The position numbers and the translations under genes were made by a program. From the NCBI RefSeq assembly GCF_900129775.1, contig NZ_FQWV01000001.1:331780-395779 (forward strand): a DNA stretch of 64,000 bases, read 5' to 3'. Under the pieces are notes generated by a model. It was given only the letters and a program-made list of their open reading frames with translations. It was not told where the DNA came from and searched no databases. Origin of the DNA: Halobaculum gomorrense (GTDB lineage: Archaea > Halobacteriota > Halobacteria > Halobacteriales > Haloferacaceae). This document shows positions 34,935 through 43,183 of this stretch, one piece after another. Numbering within the stretch: the stretch's first letter is position 1; every line of letters starts with the position of its first letter.

Positions 34935-34969
34935 CAAGCTACTTGCCGACAGCGACCCACAATCGCGAT

Positions 34970-35209
34970 ATGTCCATCACGCTGTACGCGCTGGACGGCT
35001 GCCCGTGGTGCGAGAAGGTCCACGACGCGCTGGAGGATGCCGATATCGAGTACGAGACGGTCTGGACCGAGGCCCTGCACTCGAAGCGCGACGAGGTCGC
35101 GCGCGTCAGCGGCCAGCGCGGCGTCCCCGTGCTCGTCGACGACGAGCGCGGCGTGACGATGAACGAGTCGGCGAACATCCTCGAGTACGTCGAGCGAACA
35201 CTCGCCTGA
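34970..35209 (+). CDS. Glutaredoxin-like protein
   Basis: 79 residues, one thioredoxin-fold domain. The redox motif is CPWC (Cys11, Cys14), the cis-proline loop is GVPVLV, and the end NILEYVERTL matches the glutaredoxin / GST N-terminal type. Haloarchaea use gamma-glutamylcysteine instead of glutathione, so the thiol partner is probably that. It lies eight bases before the cobalamin adenosyltransferase gene on the same strand and is probably co-transcribed with it. Confidence 0.9.
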   Translation: MSITLYALDGCPWCEKVHDALEDADIEYETVWTEALHSKRDEVARVSGQRGVPVLVDDERGVTMNESANILEYVERTLA

Positions 35210-35215
35210 GACCCG

Positions 35216-35758
35216 ATGACGATCTACACCGGCCGCGGCGACGAGGGGAAGACGGATCTCCGCGACATGTCGCGGGTGTCGAAGACCTCCCGTCGCATCG
35301 AGGCGTACGGGACTGTCGACGAAGCGAACGCGCTCATTGGGACGATCCGGCCCACCGGGCACGACGACGTGGACGAGCTGCTGCGCGCGGTGCAGGACCA
35401 CCTCCACGTCCTCCAGGCGGACTTCGCTAACCCCGACCCCGACCCCGACGAGGGCGACCCGGTCGTCCGCCCACGGCACACCGAACAGCTGGAGGACTGG
35501 ATCGACGAGCTCGACGAGGAACTGGAGCCGCTGACCCACTTCGTCCTCCCCTCGGGGAGCGAGGCGGGCGCGAAGCTCCACCACGCCCGGACGGTCGTCC
35601 GCCGGGCCGAACGCCGTGCGGTCGACCTGGCGGACGACGAACCGGTCAACGCCGAGGCCGTGGCCTACCTCAATCGCCTGTCGGACGCGCTGTTCACGTT
35701 CGCGCGGATCGTGAACGCCCGCGACGGCGTCCCCGAGGACGCTCCGGACTACGAGTAG
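35216..35758 (+). CDS. Cob(I)alamin adenosyltransferase (PduO type)
   Basis: 180 residues. It transfers adenosyl from ATP to cobalamin to make coenzyme B12. The PduO/MMAB landmarks are the N-terminal MTIYTGRGDEGKTDL phosphate loop, VDEANALIG, FVLPSGSEAGAKLHHARTVVRRAERR (the conserved Arg-rich helix) and YLNRLSDALFTFAR. The central PDPDPDEGDP is an acidic insert. It follows a glutaredoxin gene with a gap of a few bases. Confidence 0.93.
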   Translation: MTIYTGRGDEGKTDLRDMSRVSKTSRRIEAYGTVDEANALIGTIRPTGHDDVDELLRAVQDHLHVLQADFANPDPDPDEGDPVVRPRHTEQLEDWIDELDEELEPLTHFVLPSGSEAGAKLHHARTVVRRAERRAVDLADDEPVNAEAVAYLNRLSDALFTFARIVNARDGVPEDAPDYE

Positions 35759-35814
35759 CCGGACGCGGTCGCGGCGTCACGCGGGTTGCGCGGGTCGCCG
35801 GCCCCCACAAACGA

Positions 35815-35820
35815 TTTATT
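35815..35820 (+). promoter_or_regulatory. TATA box of the coiled-coil gene
   Basis: TTTATT, centred about 26 nt before the start codon: the ideal spacing for a leaderless haloarchaeal mRNA. Confidence 0.5.
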
Positions 35821-35842
35821 CGTTCTTCCACAACCAACAGAT

Positions 35843-36109
35843 ATGTCCAAGCACTTCGAGGACGCGCGCTACTACCTCGGTCGTGCGGCGGATCACGCGA
35901 AGGAGGGTGTCAAAGAGGAGCTCGAACCGGTCGAGGACCGGGTTCGCGAGATCGTGGGCCGCGAGAAGGAGCCCGAGCCCTCGCGGCTCGACCGGCTCGA
36001 GGCGGACCTGACGGAGCTGTCGAAGAAGGCGGAGGGGGAGGCGAAAGCGGCCGTCCAGCAGGCCCGCGAACGCCTCGACGAGTACCGCTCCGAGCGAAAC
36101 GCGGAGTAA
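35843..36109 (+). CDS. Small coiled-coil protein
   Basis: 88 residues, nearly all helical and highly charged: YYLGRAADHAKEGVKEELEPVEDRVREIVG, then LDRLEADLTELSKKAEGEAKAAVQQARERLDEYR. No Cys, no membrane segment. It resembles haloarchaeal small proteins of unknown function that begin with HFEDARYYL. A TATTTATT-like box (TTTATT, 35815-35820) lies 26 nt before the ATG, so the transcript should be leaderless. Confidence 0.8.
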   Translation: MSKHFEDARYYLGRAADHAKEGVKEELEPVEDRVREIVGREKEPEPSRLDRLEADLTELSKKAEGEAKAAVQQARERLDEYRSERNAE

Positions 36110-36154
36110 CGGGGTCGATGAGAACGCGGTCGGATTCAGCCCGACCCGTTCGCT

Positions 36155-36406
36155 TCAGAACGTCGGCTCGTCGCCCATGTCGTCGTCGAGTGCGGCGGGG
36201 TCCTGCTGTTCGTCGATGGCGTCGGTGAAGAGGTCGCCGTCGGCCTCCCCCTCGGTCGTGCCGTCTTCCTCCACGTCGTACGCCTGCAGGCCGCGCGTGA
36301 GGAAGTCCTCGATCGCTTCGTTGCGGTTGAGGAACTCCCCCTGCTCGGCGAGACGCGAGATCTCGCTGTCGATTCGGTCGGGCAGGTCGACTTCGATCTT
36401 CGTCAC
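36155..36406 (-). CDS. Ribbon-helix-helix (CopG-type) DNA-binding protein
   Basis: 83 residues. The N-terminal 45 residues form an RHH fold: VTKIEVDLPDRIDSEISRLAEQ as strand and first helix, FLNRNEAIEDFLTRGLQAY as second helix. The rest is an acidic tail. It should bind DNA as a dimer, possibly autoregulating. No toxin gene lies next to it, so a solitary regulator is more likely than an antitoxin. GTG start chosen because it begins the ribbon strand directly. Confidence 0.8.
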   Translation of the reverse strand: MTKIEVDLPDRIDSEISRLAEQGEFLNRNEAIEDFLTRGLQAYDVEEDGTTEGEADGDLFTDAIDEQQDPAALDDDMGDEPTF

Positions 36407-36509
36407 GTCCGCCCGTCGGTCGGCGGGCGGGATTAATCCTCGGGTCGGTCTCGGCGCCCCCGTCACGGACGGTAAGTCTTAAGAGTTCGACCGGGGTACG
36501 TCGTGATGC

Positions 36510-36584
36510 GGGTTGGTGGTCTAGTCCGGTTATGACGGCTCCTTCACACGGAGCAGGTCGGCGGTTCGAATCCGCCCCAACCCA
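36510..36584 (+). tRNA. tRNA-Val (CAC anticodon)
   Basis: A complete cloverleaf: acceptor GGGTTGG (36510-36516) pairs with CCAACCC (36577-36583), anticodon stem GCTCC/GGAGC with loop TTCACAC (anticodon CAC at 36545-36547), and T arm GGCGG-TTCGAAT-CCGCC (36560-36576). Discriminator base A, no encoded CCA. No intron. The last 24 bases are duplicated 135 bp downstream. Confidence 0.96.
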
Positions 36585-36613
36585 TTGTTTCGCGGCGCAT
36601 CGACGACGAGCGG
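36561..36613 (+). repeat. 53-bp direct repeat, copy 1 (in tRNA-Val 3' end)
   Basis: Starts in the T arm of tRNA-Val and continues 29 bases past the tRNA. An exact second copy begins 135 bp later. The layout is that of attachment sites used by tRNA-targeting integrases. Confidence 0.9.
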
Positions 36614-36695
36614 AGCGAGGAGTCCACGTCGTGGCTGGTGGTGTCCGGCAGACTCGAAGCAGGGAGAGAAGCGAGCAGACGCGAGCGGAACGACC

Positions 36696-36748
36696 GCGGT
36701 TCGAATCCGCCCCAACCCATTGTTTCGCGGCGCATCGACGACGAGCGG
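36696..36748 (+). repeat. 53-bp direct repeat, copy 2 (partial tRNA-Val)
   Basis: Identical to 36561-36613 over all 53 bases. It holds only the T-loop/acceptor half of a tRNA, so it is not a functional tRNA gene. The 82 bp between the copies have no gene. Confidence 0.9.
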
Positions 36749-36811
36749 TGTGAACGACGCGCCGACTGGACCGTGTGTCGGGACGGTGACCACGACGAAC
36801 GCGACCGCGAT

Positions 36812-37348
36812 TCAGTCGTCGCGAGGGAGGTCGTCGTTCTGCCTCCCGGCGACACGGTCACGGATCTCCGCGGCGCGGCCGCGGACAGCCTCGACTCGAC
36901 GTTGGATCTGGCCGGGGCGCTTGCCACAGAAGGACGCGACGTAGTGGAGGTCGGTCCCCGACATCGTCAGCAGGTACGCGGCGACGGTGTCGCCGCCGGC
37001 CTGAACGACCTCCGGCGGGATGCCGCGGTCGCCGGTGCCGACCTCCTCGAACCCGTTCACGTCGAAGAACACGTCGACGAAGACCTCGGCGTCTTCGGCG
37101 TCCTCGAAGTCGACCACCTCGCCGTCGGGGATCTCGACACGGTACTCGGCGCCGTCGGGCGACCGCCGTTCGACGATCCGCACGTCGAGGACGTACTCCC
37201 GGTACGTCGATTCCTCGACCGTCGGGGATCTGTGTTCGCGGCCGACGCCGTTCCCGCAGTGGCCGTACGCGTCCGTGGCGTCGCTGCGCCGGTCGGTTCC
37301 GGTTCCGTCGTGGTAGTGCTGGTCGTTGGGTTGCATCGTCGGTGTCAC
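36812..37348 (-). CDS. Uncharacterised acidic protein of the PhoX/cohesin cluster
   Basis: 178 residues from a GTG that overlaps the stop of the cohesin-like gene (GTGA), or 174 from an ATG four codons later. The N-terminal 35 residues are polar and low-complexity; the middle (TYREYVLDVRIVERR then YRVEIPDGEVVDFEDAEDAEVFVDVFFDVNGFEEVG) looks like a compact alpha/beta domain; the end is a basic helix. No signal peptide is evident, so it should be cytoplasmic, unlike its two exported neighbours. Function unknown. Confidence 0.7.
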   Translation of the reverse strand: MTPTMQPNDQHYHDGTGTDRRSDATDAYGHCGNGVGREHRSPTVEESTYREYVLDVRIVERRSPDGAEYRVEIPDGEVVDFEDAEDAEVFVDVFFDVNGFEEVGTGDRGIPPEVVQAGGDTVAAYLLTMSGTDLHYVASFCGKRPGQIQRRVEAVRGRAAEIRDRVAGRQNDDLPRDD

Positions 37349-38100
37349 GTTCGTCGCCGCCCGCGAGCGAGCGCGAGCAGCGTCGCGGCCGCAAGCCCCG
37401 CGAGCACGACGGTGACCGGGAGCGCTCCGGTTGTCTCCGTCGTCGCGCCGGCGTCGACTGCGGTCGCGGCGGTCGTCGATTCGGCGGTCGCGGCGGTCGT
37501 CGATTCGGCGGTCGCGATCCCGACGGCGACCGTCGCGTTCGTCGCGGCAGGGGCGATTCGGGTACCGGAGTCGGCGTCGAACTGCACGGGATCGAGCACG
37601 AGTCGAGTCGTCCCCGAACCGTTGCCGACGATCGTCACCGTCGCGACCGTCACGTCGGTCGCACCGGCGTCGACAGCACCGTCGAGGTCCGCCGCCTCCA
37701 GCGCGAGGCCACCGTCCGTCGTGCGCTCCGGTGGCGTCGTGAGCCCGAAGGCGTCCGGGTAGCTCGCGTTCGCGATCCGGGCGACTCCGGACCCTGAGAG
37801 CGACACCTCGAAGTAGTACCCCGAGAGCCCCTCCGGAACGCTAGTCAGGACGATCTCGACGGTCGTTCGACCGTCAGTGTCGATGCGGATCGGATCTGTC
37901 GCGGGCCGAAGCGACGGGTTCGGTCGGATCGCGTCGGCCCCGGGCCCGGCATCGTCGACCGCGAGTCCGACGGCCTCGGTGCCGCTGTCGACGTGCGCGT
38001 CCACCGCGACGACGCCGTGGCCCGCTGCGGTCAGACACGCTGCCACCAGCGCGACCGCGAGGACGACGCGACCGGTTCGTTCTGTGAGTCGGTAGGTCAT
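37345..38100 (-). CDS. Membrane-anchored cohesin-like protein
   Basis: 251 residues. An N-terminal Sec-type signal/hydrophobic segment (VVLAVALVAACLTAAGHGVVAV), then a cohesin-like beta domain at about residues 50-205: GRTTVEIVLTSVPEGLSGYYFEVSLSG, then VARIANASYP, then TDVTVATVTIVGNGSGTTRLVLD. A Thr/Ala linker with two 8-residue repeats (ATAESTTA) leads to a C-terminal membrane helix (LPVTVVLAGLAAATLLAL) with an Arg tail. It should display its beta domain on the cell surface. The same gene order holds a dockerin-bearing PhoX protein just upstream, suggesting a partner. The stop overlaps the next gene. Confidence 0.75.
   Translation of the reverse strand: MTYRLTERTGRVVLAVALVAACLTAAGHGVVAVDAHVDSGTEAVGLAVDDAGPGADAIRPNPSLRPATDPIRIDTDGRTTVEIVLTSVPEGLSGYYFEVSLSGSGVARIANASYPDAFGLTTPPERTTDGGLALEAADLDGAVDAGATDVTVATVTIVGNGSGTTRLVLDPVQFDADSGTRIAPAATNATVAVGIATAESTTAATAESTTAATAVDAGATTETTGALPVTVVLAGLAAATLLALARGRRRT
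37461..37516. repeat. 24-bp tandem repeat in the linker of the cohesin-like gene
   Basis: Two exact 24-bp units (37461-37484 and 37485-37508) plus eight bases of a third. They encode the Ala/Thr/Ser linker before the membrane anchor and give a locus able to change length by slippage. Confidence 0.85.
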
Positions 38101-38210
38101 GAAATGAGAGTGGTTGTGGTGGTAACGGCAGTTGTCGTGACGGACGGCGTCGGGGTCTGCGGGAGCAGTTCGTCGCCGCCCGCCGACGGCGGCCCGCCCG
38201 GGCCGGTCGC

Positions 38211-40898
38211 TCAGTTGACCTCCTCGTACAGGTCGACCACGTCGTCGAAGTCGAGCTGGCCGTTGTCGTTGAAGTCGTACGCCCACTTGTTGAGGCGGAC
38301 GCTGTCGCCGTCGAAGTTGCGGAACAGCGCCGTCACGTCGGCGTAGTCGAGGCGACCGTTGCCGTTCACGTCGGCGTAGTCGCCGTCGCCGTCGAGGTCG
38401 CGGGGGGCGTTCCCGCCGGCGACCGCCGGCGGACCGGTGACGACGAGCCCGGCTCGGCCCTCCGCGTCGATGGCGTCGCCGTCCTCGTCGTCCATCGCCT
38501 GCACCGTCACATCGATGTCCGCGGTGCCCGAGCCGGTCCCGCGCACCGTCAGCGTCGCGAGCGTCACGTCGCGGCCGCCCTGCCCGACGGTCTCGGTCGC
38601 ATCCGTCACCTGCAGGGTCGCCGTCGAGCCGTCGTCGCTGATCGCGCGCTTCGTCAGCGCGATCTCCTCGGGGAAGGAGACGCTCTCGATCGACGCTACC
38701 TCGGGATCGGAGACGACGAGCTTCACCCGCGCGCCCGAGAATCCCGCCGGGAGCGACGACGCCGTCACGTCGAGCGTGCCGGTCGTCCCGTTGCGGACGG
38801 CGACCGCGCCGGCGTCGACCATGACGTTGGGCTGGTACACCCACATGCAGTCGTTCTTGAACGAGCGGGCGAGCTGGTCGGCGTCCTCACAGCAGAGGAC
38901 GCGCCCGTCGTTCATCACGTACACGTTGTCGATGTTGAGCGGGGCCTGGTCGGCGACCTCGGTGGAGTCACTGCCGTCGAAACCGACGACGACCGGTTCG
39001 AGGCGCGTGATGTCGTAGTCGCGCTTCAACTGGCCCCGGTAGACGACGCCCCCGTCGACGCGGTCCATTCGGAGGTCACCCTCGTCGTCGGACAGGGCGT
39101 CGTTGTACTCGGCGAGCCCGAAGTAGACGAAGTCGCCCGGCCCGGCCCCCGCGACGCTGTCGACGCCCTCCGCCTTGTTGAACTCGATCGAGGCGCCGAT
39201 CTCCTTGGCGGCCGCCCGCGTCTCCAGGAACGGCACCTTCCGCAGCTCCTCGTCGACGTCCTCCGGGCCGCGTTCCTCGTACTGCTCGGCCCACTCGACG
39301 ATCTCCTCGTCGGTGATGTAGTTCCGGTTGCCGTTCTCGATGACTTCGCGGTCGGCCTCCTCGATGGCCGCGTCGAGGTCATCCCGCCAGTCGGTCTCCG
39401 CGTGGGTCTCCAGGTAGTCGACCTGCGTGATCCCGTCGTACTCGGCGATCCACGACTCGACCTCGCGGTTCGTGGCGTGGCCGAGCTCGATCCACTCGAT
39501 GTCCAGCGGGACGTTCGCCGGCGACCGATCCTTCGCGGCCGACGCGTTCGTGATCTTCGGGGCGTACAGCGTCCCCGACAGGTCCATCGGGTCGTCGTAG
39601 CCGTCGATGAGCTCGTCGGCGACGAACTTGTAGATCCCCTTGGCGTCGCCGTCGCTGGTCTCGTACACCGTCCGTCGGTCGCCGACGATGTCGGCCATCT
39701 CCCAGGCTCCCCGGCCCATCACGTAGTACTTCACCGGCGTCGGCGGGTCGGCCGCCGGGTCGCGGAAGTCGACGTGGTACCCCTGCCTGTAGGGGTTGGG
39801 GTAGCCCTCGCCGATCGGCTCGGTCGTGTTTGTCCCCTCCGCCTCGGCGCCCGTGCCGTTCGCGTCGGGCTCTGCGGTCGCCTCGTCGAAGTTCCGCTGG
39901 TCGACCGGCTCCGCGCCGTTGTAATACGCCAGCAGTTCGACGCCCGAGAGCGCCCAGTAGCCCTGGACGTACCAGCTCTGGAAGTCCTCGTCCGCCTCAG
40001 CGTAGCTGGCGACTGCGCTCTGTATCTCCGTGGGGTTGGGCCGGTTCCAGAACGGTCGAGCCCCCCGGAGCCCCTGCCCGGTGCCCTTCTCGAGGATGTC
40101 GCTCACGGTCGCGGTGAGCGAGACCGTCGGGTGGGCGTACTCCTCCTCCGAGGAGATCATCGTCCCCCACGGGGTGAGCTCGCCGGCGCAGTTGATCCGC
40201 GTCCCCTGGAGCGCGCGAAGCGGCTCCGTGTTCGCGAGGTTGATGGCGTTCTCGAGGTCGGCCTCCCACTCGCCGTCCTCGGTCCGGCTGATGGGGATCC
40301 GCGTGACGTTCCCCGGGCTCGTCTCGAAGTTCGTGTACAGCAGCCCTTCGGTCCCATCTTCGTTCGTCGGGATAAACTGGTTGCAGTCAGGCGTGTACCC
40401 CGGCTCGGAGTACCGCGATCCGGCGAACCGATCGATCGGAACGCCGTCGGGCGTCTCCGGCACGCCGAGCTGTTCGGCGCCGCCGTTGATCTCGTCTTCC
40501 TGCTGGGCGAGGAAGACGTACTCACCGTCGCTGACGCGGACCCGGGACTGTTGCTCGTTCGTCGTCGGGATCGGCAGCTCCGCGAAGTCGTCGTTGCTCC
40601 CGTCGAACCGGAAGTCGAACCCGCTAACGTACCCGATGCCGCCCCGGGAGAACTCCCCAGGATTGTCGCGGCTCGGGTGCTGGTGGCTGAACAGCAGCGT
40701 GCCGTCGTCGAAGACGAACGGACCCGTCACCTCCGCCCCCAGCGATGTCGTCGCGAATCGCTTGATGCTCCCTCTCGCGCTCGGTGCGCCGACGGTGTCG
40801 GCGTCGGCTGCGGCAGCCACGCCCGAGCTCGCCGCTCCCGCTCCCACTGCTGCGGCGACTGATGTCTTCATCAATCGCCGTCTGGATAGGTCGACCAT
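38211..40898 (-). CDS. Tat-exported PhoX-like phosphatase with cohesin-like and dockerin modules
   Basis: 895 residues. The twin-arginine signal (SRRRLMKTSVAAAVGAGAAS) sends it out folded. Residues about 40-690 belong to the PhoX/DUF839 family, alkaline phosphatases that use Ca and Fe; typical segments are PWGTMISSEE, and NCAGELTPWG before it. A cohesin-like beta domain follows (about 695-825: LDVTASSLPAGFSGARVKLVVSD, VTLATLTVRGTGSGTADIDV). The C-terminus is a dockerin with two Ca-binding loops, DVNGNGRLDYAD (843-854) and DFNDNGQLDFDD (875-886). The architecture suggests assembly with a cohesin partner at the surface. Whether phosphatase activity is kept cannot be told. Confidence 0.85.
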   Translation of the reverse strand: MVDLSRRRLMKTSVAAAVGAGAASSGVAAAADADTVGAPSARGSIKRFATTSLGAEVTGPFVFDDGTLLFSHQHPSRDNPGEFSRGGIGYVSGFDFRFDGSNDDFAELPIPTTNEQQSRVRVSDGEYVFLAQQEDEINGGAEQLGVPETPDGVPIDRFAGSRYSEPGYTPDCNQFIPTNEDGTEGLLYTNFETSPGNVTRIPISRTEDGEWEADLENAINLANTEPLRALQGTRINCAGELTPWGTMISSEEEYAHPTVSLTATVSDILEKGTGQGLRGARPFWNRPNPTEIQSAVASYAEADEDFQSWYVQGYWALSGVELLAYYNGAEPVDQRNFDEATAEPDANGTGAEAEGTNTTEPIGEGYPNPYRQGYHVDFRDPAADPPTPVKYYVMGRGAWEMADIVGDRRTVYETSDGDAKGIYKFVADELIDGYDDPMDLSGTLYAPKITNASAAKDRSPANVPLDIEWIELGHATNREVESWIAEYDGITQVDYLETHAETDWRDDLDAAIEEADREVIENGNRNYITDEEIVEWAEQYEERGPEDVDEELRKVPFLETRAAAKEIGASIEFNKAEGVDSVAGAGPGDFVYFGLAEYNDALSDDEGDLRMDRVDGGVVYRGQLKRDYDITRLEPVVVGFDGSDSTEVADQAPLNIDNVYVMNDGRVLCCEDADQLARSFKNDCMWVYQPNVMVDAGAVAVRNGTTGTLDVTASSLPAGFSGARVKLVVSDPEVASIESVSFPEEIALTKRAISDDGSTATLQVTDATETVGQGGRDVTLATLTVRGTGSGTADIDVTVQAMDDEDGDAIDAEGRAGLVVTGPPAVAGGNAPRDLDGDGDYADVNGNGRLDYADVTALFRNFDGDSVRLNKWAYDFNDNGQLDFDDVVDLYEEVN

Positions 40899-40931
40899 GC
40901 AAGTTCGCGATCGATGACATGCCTGAAAGCG

Positions 40932-40939
40932 TTTTATAT
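40932..40939 (-). promoter_or_regulatory. TATA box of the PhoX gene
   Basis: ATATAAAA on the minus strand, centred 37 nt before the ATG, in an AT-rich patch of otherwise G+C-rich DNA. The best consensus match of the window. Confidence 0.6.
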
Positions 40940-41068
40940 GACTGCTATTGATGCGTATCTATCTTCACCAGGTGCCGAATATATCTTCTCGGCCGGGTAC
41001 CGCTCGTGAGGGCTATTGTCCCATGCCTGTCGTGGGATACCGACGACGGCGCGTTTGCGACAGCGGGT

Positions 41069-41431
41069 TCACGACGCGAGCGCGCTCTCGACCTCCGAGC
41101 GCAGGGCGTCTTCCTCGACCGGCTTCGTGACGTAGCCGTCGGCGCCGGCCTTCACGGCCTGCTTCATCTTGTCGCGCTGCTCGACGCTGGTGCACATCAC
41201 GACGCGCGCGCCGGGGTCGCGCTCCTTGATGTCGCCGGTCGCCTCGATGCCGTTCACCTCGGGCATCATGATGTCCATCGTGACCAGGTCCGGGCGGGTC
41301 TCCTCGAACAGGGTCACCGCCTCCGAGCCGTTCTCGGCCTCGCCGACGACCTCGAAGTCGTCCTCGAGGATCCCTCGGATGAGCGTGCGCTGGAAGCCGG
41401 AGTCGTCTACGATGAGGATCCGTCGGGTCAT
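41069..41431 (-). CDS. CheY-like response regulator
   Basis: 120 residues, a receiver domain only. Acidic pocket Asp9 and Asp10 in LIVDDSG, phospho-acceptor Asp53 in LVTMDIMMPE, the Thr in VVMCTS and the Lys in YVTKPVEEDAL are all present. With no output domain it acts by protein contact, like CheY. It is divergent from the HemAT aerotaxis gene, with about 100 nt between, making a role in that taxis pathway reasonable. The internal ATG was chosen because it begins the first strand. Confidence 0.92.
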   Translation of the reverse strand: MTRRILIVDDSGFQRTLIRGILEDDFEVVGEAENGSEAVTLFEETRPDLVTMDIMMPEVNGIEATGDIKERDPGARVVMCTSVEQRDKMKQAVKAGADGYVTKPVEEDALRSEVESALAS

Positions 41432-41533
41432 GGCTGACACTCCCCGGTGCCGCAGATAAGCGTTCACCCGACAGATCCGGTCGTGATATTTTGAGCGGCA
41501 CAGTTAACGCGGTCTGGCGAGGGTAGCCGAACA

Positions 41534-43144
41534 ATGGGACCACGAGAACCACGGACGGACGACGGCGTGAACGAGACCGGACGCTCGAGAACACGGGCGG
41601 ACGGAGGGATCGCGGACACCGGTGGATCCGTCGGGGCAGGACCGCCGACCGCCGACTCATCGGGGCTCGCGGTGACCGACGCCACCCGGCGCGGCGTCGA
41701 CGGCGCCGACCTGGCAGAGCGGCTCGGCCTCGACGCCGCCGACATCGAGAAGCGCAAGCGATTCAGTAGACTCACGCCGAGCGACGAGGAGACGCTCTCG
41801 TCGCTCGAACCGCTCCTCGAGGAACTCGCGCCGGCGTTGGTCGACGAGTTCTACGACCACTTCACCGACCACGAGGAGACGAACGCCATCTTCGGGCGGT
41901 CGAGTAAGGGGATCGAGGCGCTCAAGCGAACCCAGCGCCAGTATCTGACCGATCTCGGCGGCGGCGACTACGGACGGGATTACTTCCAACGACGCGCCCG
42001 GATCGGGAAGATCCACGACATGCTGGACCTCGGGCCGCGGGTGTACTTCTCGGGGTACAGCGTCTACTACGAGGGGCTGTTGAACGCGCTCGCCGACGAG
42101 GCGCGGGAGACGGCCGGAGTCGAACCCGGGTCCCCGGGCGAGGAGGCACTCTCGCGGTTCACCGACCGCCTGCTCCCGCTGTTGAAGCTGCTGTTGTTGG
42201 ACCAACAAGTCGCGATGGACACGTACATCGACTCGTACGCAGAGCAGATGGAAACGGAGATCGAGCGCCGTCGCGAGCTGACCACGGAGGTCTCCGAGGA
42301 GGTCGAGGCCCCCCTCGAGGAGATCGGTGCCGGCGCCGTCAACGTCGCCGAGAACGCCGACGAGCTGGCGGCGTTGGCGGAGACGCAGGCGGATCGGATG
42401 GGCGACGTGGAGGCGGAGGTGGGGACGCTCTCCGCGAACGTCGAGGAGGTCGCCGCCAGCGCCGAGCAGGTCGCACACGTCTCCGCCGACGCCGAGCGGC
42501 TCGCCGAGGAGGGCGTCGACGCCGCCGGCGAGGCCCGCGACACGATGGAGGACATCGAGAACGCGACCGACGAGGTGACCGACGACCTCGACGAGCTCCG
42601 CGACCGCGTGGGCGAGATCGACGAGGTCGTCTCGGTCATCGACGGGATCGCCGACCAGACGAACCTGCTGGCGCTCAACGCGAACATCGAGGCCGCACGC
42701 GCCGGGGAGGCGGGCGACGGCTTCGCGGTCGTCGCGGACGAGGTGAAGAGCCTCGCCGAGGAGTCCCAACAGCGGGCCGGAGAGATCGAAGCGCTCGTCG
42801 AGAACATTCAGACGGGCGCCGAGGACACCGTCGAGAGCCTCGAACGGACCGAAGAGCGGATCCAAGGCGGCGTCGCCCGCGTCGACGAGGCGATGGAGCG
42901 ACTCGATAGCATCGCCGAGGCGATCCGGGAGGCGGCCTCCGGCGTCGAGGAGGTCGCACGAGCGGCCGACTCCCAGGCGTCGACGACCGAGGAGGTCGCG
43001 TCGCTGGTCGAGGAGGCCAGCGGCGAGGCGGCCGCGGTTCGCCGCACCGTCGAGGAGATCGCGGAGGCGGCCGACGCCCAGCGCGCTCGCCTCGACCGCG
43101 TTACCGACTCCGTCGGCCGACTCACCGACGGGTCCGACCGCTGA
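41534..43144 (+). CDS. hemAT: HemAT-type globin-coupled aerotaxis transducer
   Basis: 536 residues, soluble (no membrane segment). Residues about 60-240 form a globin sensor: SDEETLSSLEPLLEELAPALVDEFYDHFT, and the proximal heme ligand His161 in RRARIGKIHDML followed by LGPRVYFSGYSVYYEG. The rest is a methyl-accepting signalling coiled coil with the hairpin tip IADQTNLLALNANIEAARAGEAGDGFAVVADEVKSLAEES, which binds CheA/CheW. It senses oxygen and signals to the archaellum motor. The first 55 residues are a disordered, low-complexity extension. Confidence 0.94.
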   Translation: MGPREPRTDDGVNETGRSRTRADGGIADTGGSVGAGPPTADSSGLAVTDATRRGVDGADLAERLGLDAADIEKRKRFSRLTPSDEETLSSLEPLLEELAPALVDEFYDHFTDHEETNAIFGRSSKGIEALKRTQRQYLTDLGGGDYGRDYFQRRARIGKIHDMLDLGPRVYFSGYSVYYEGLLNALADEARETAGVEPGSPGEEALSRFTDRLLPLLKLLLLDQQVAMDTYIDSYAEQMETEIERRRELTTEVSEEVEAPLEEIGAGAVNVAENADELAALAETQADRMGDVEAEVGTLSANVEEVAASAEQVAHVSADAERLAEEGVDAAGEARDTMEDIENATDEVTDDLDELRDRVGEIDEVVSVIDGIADQTNLLALNANIEAARAGEAGDGFAVVADEVKSLAEESQQRAGEIEALVENIQTGAEDTVESLERTEERIQGGVARVDEAMERLDSIAEAIREAASGVEEVARAADSQASTTEEVASLVEEASGEAAAVRRTVEEIAEAADAQRARLDRVTDSVGRLTDGSDR

Positions 43145-43183
43145 TACGGAAGGCTTAGTAATTCGATCGCCGCATGTTAATAC

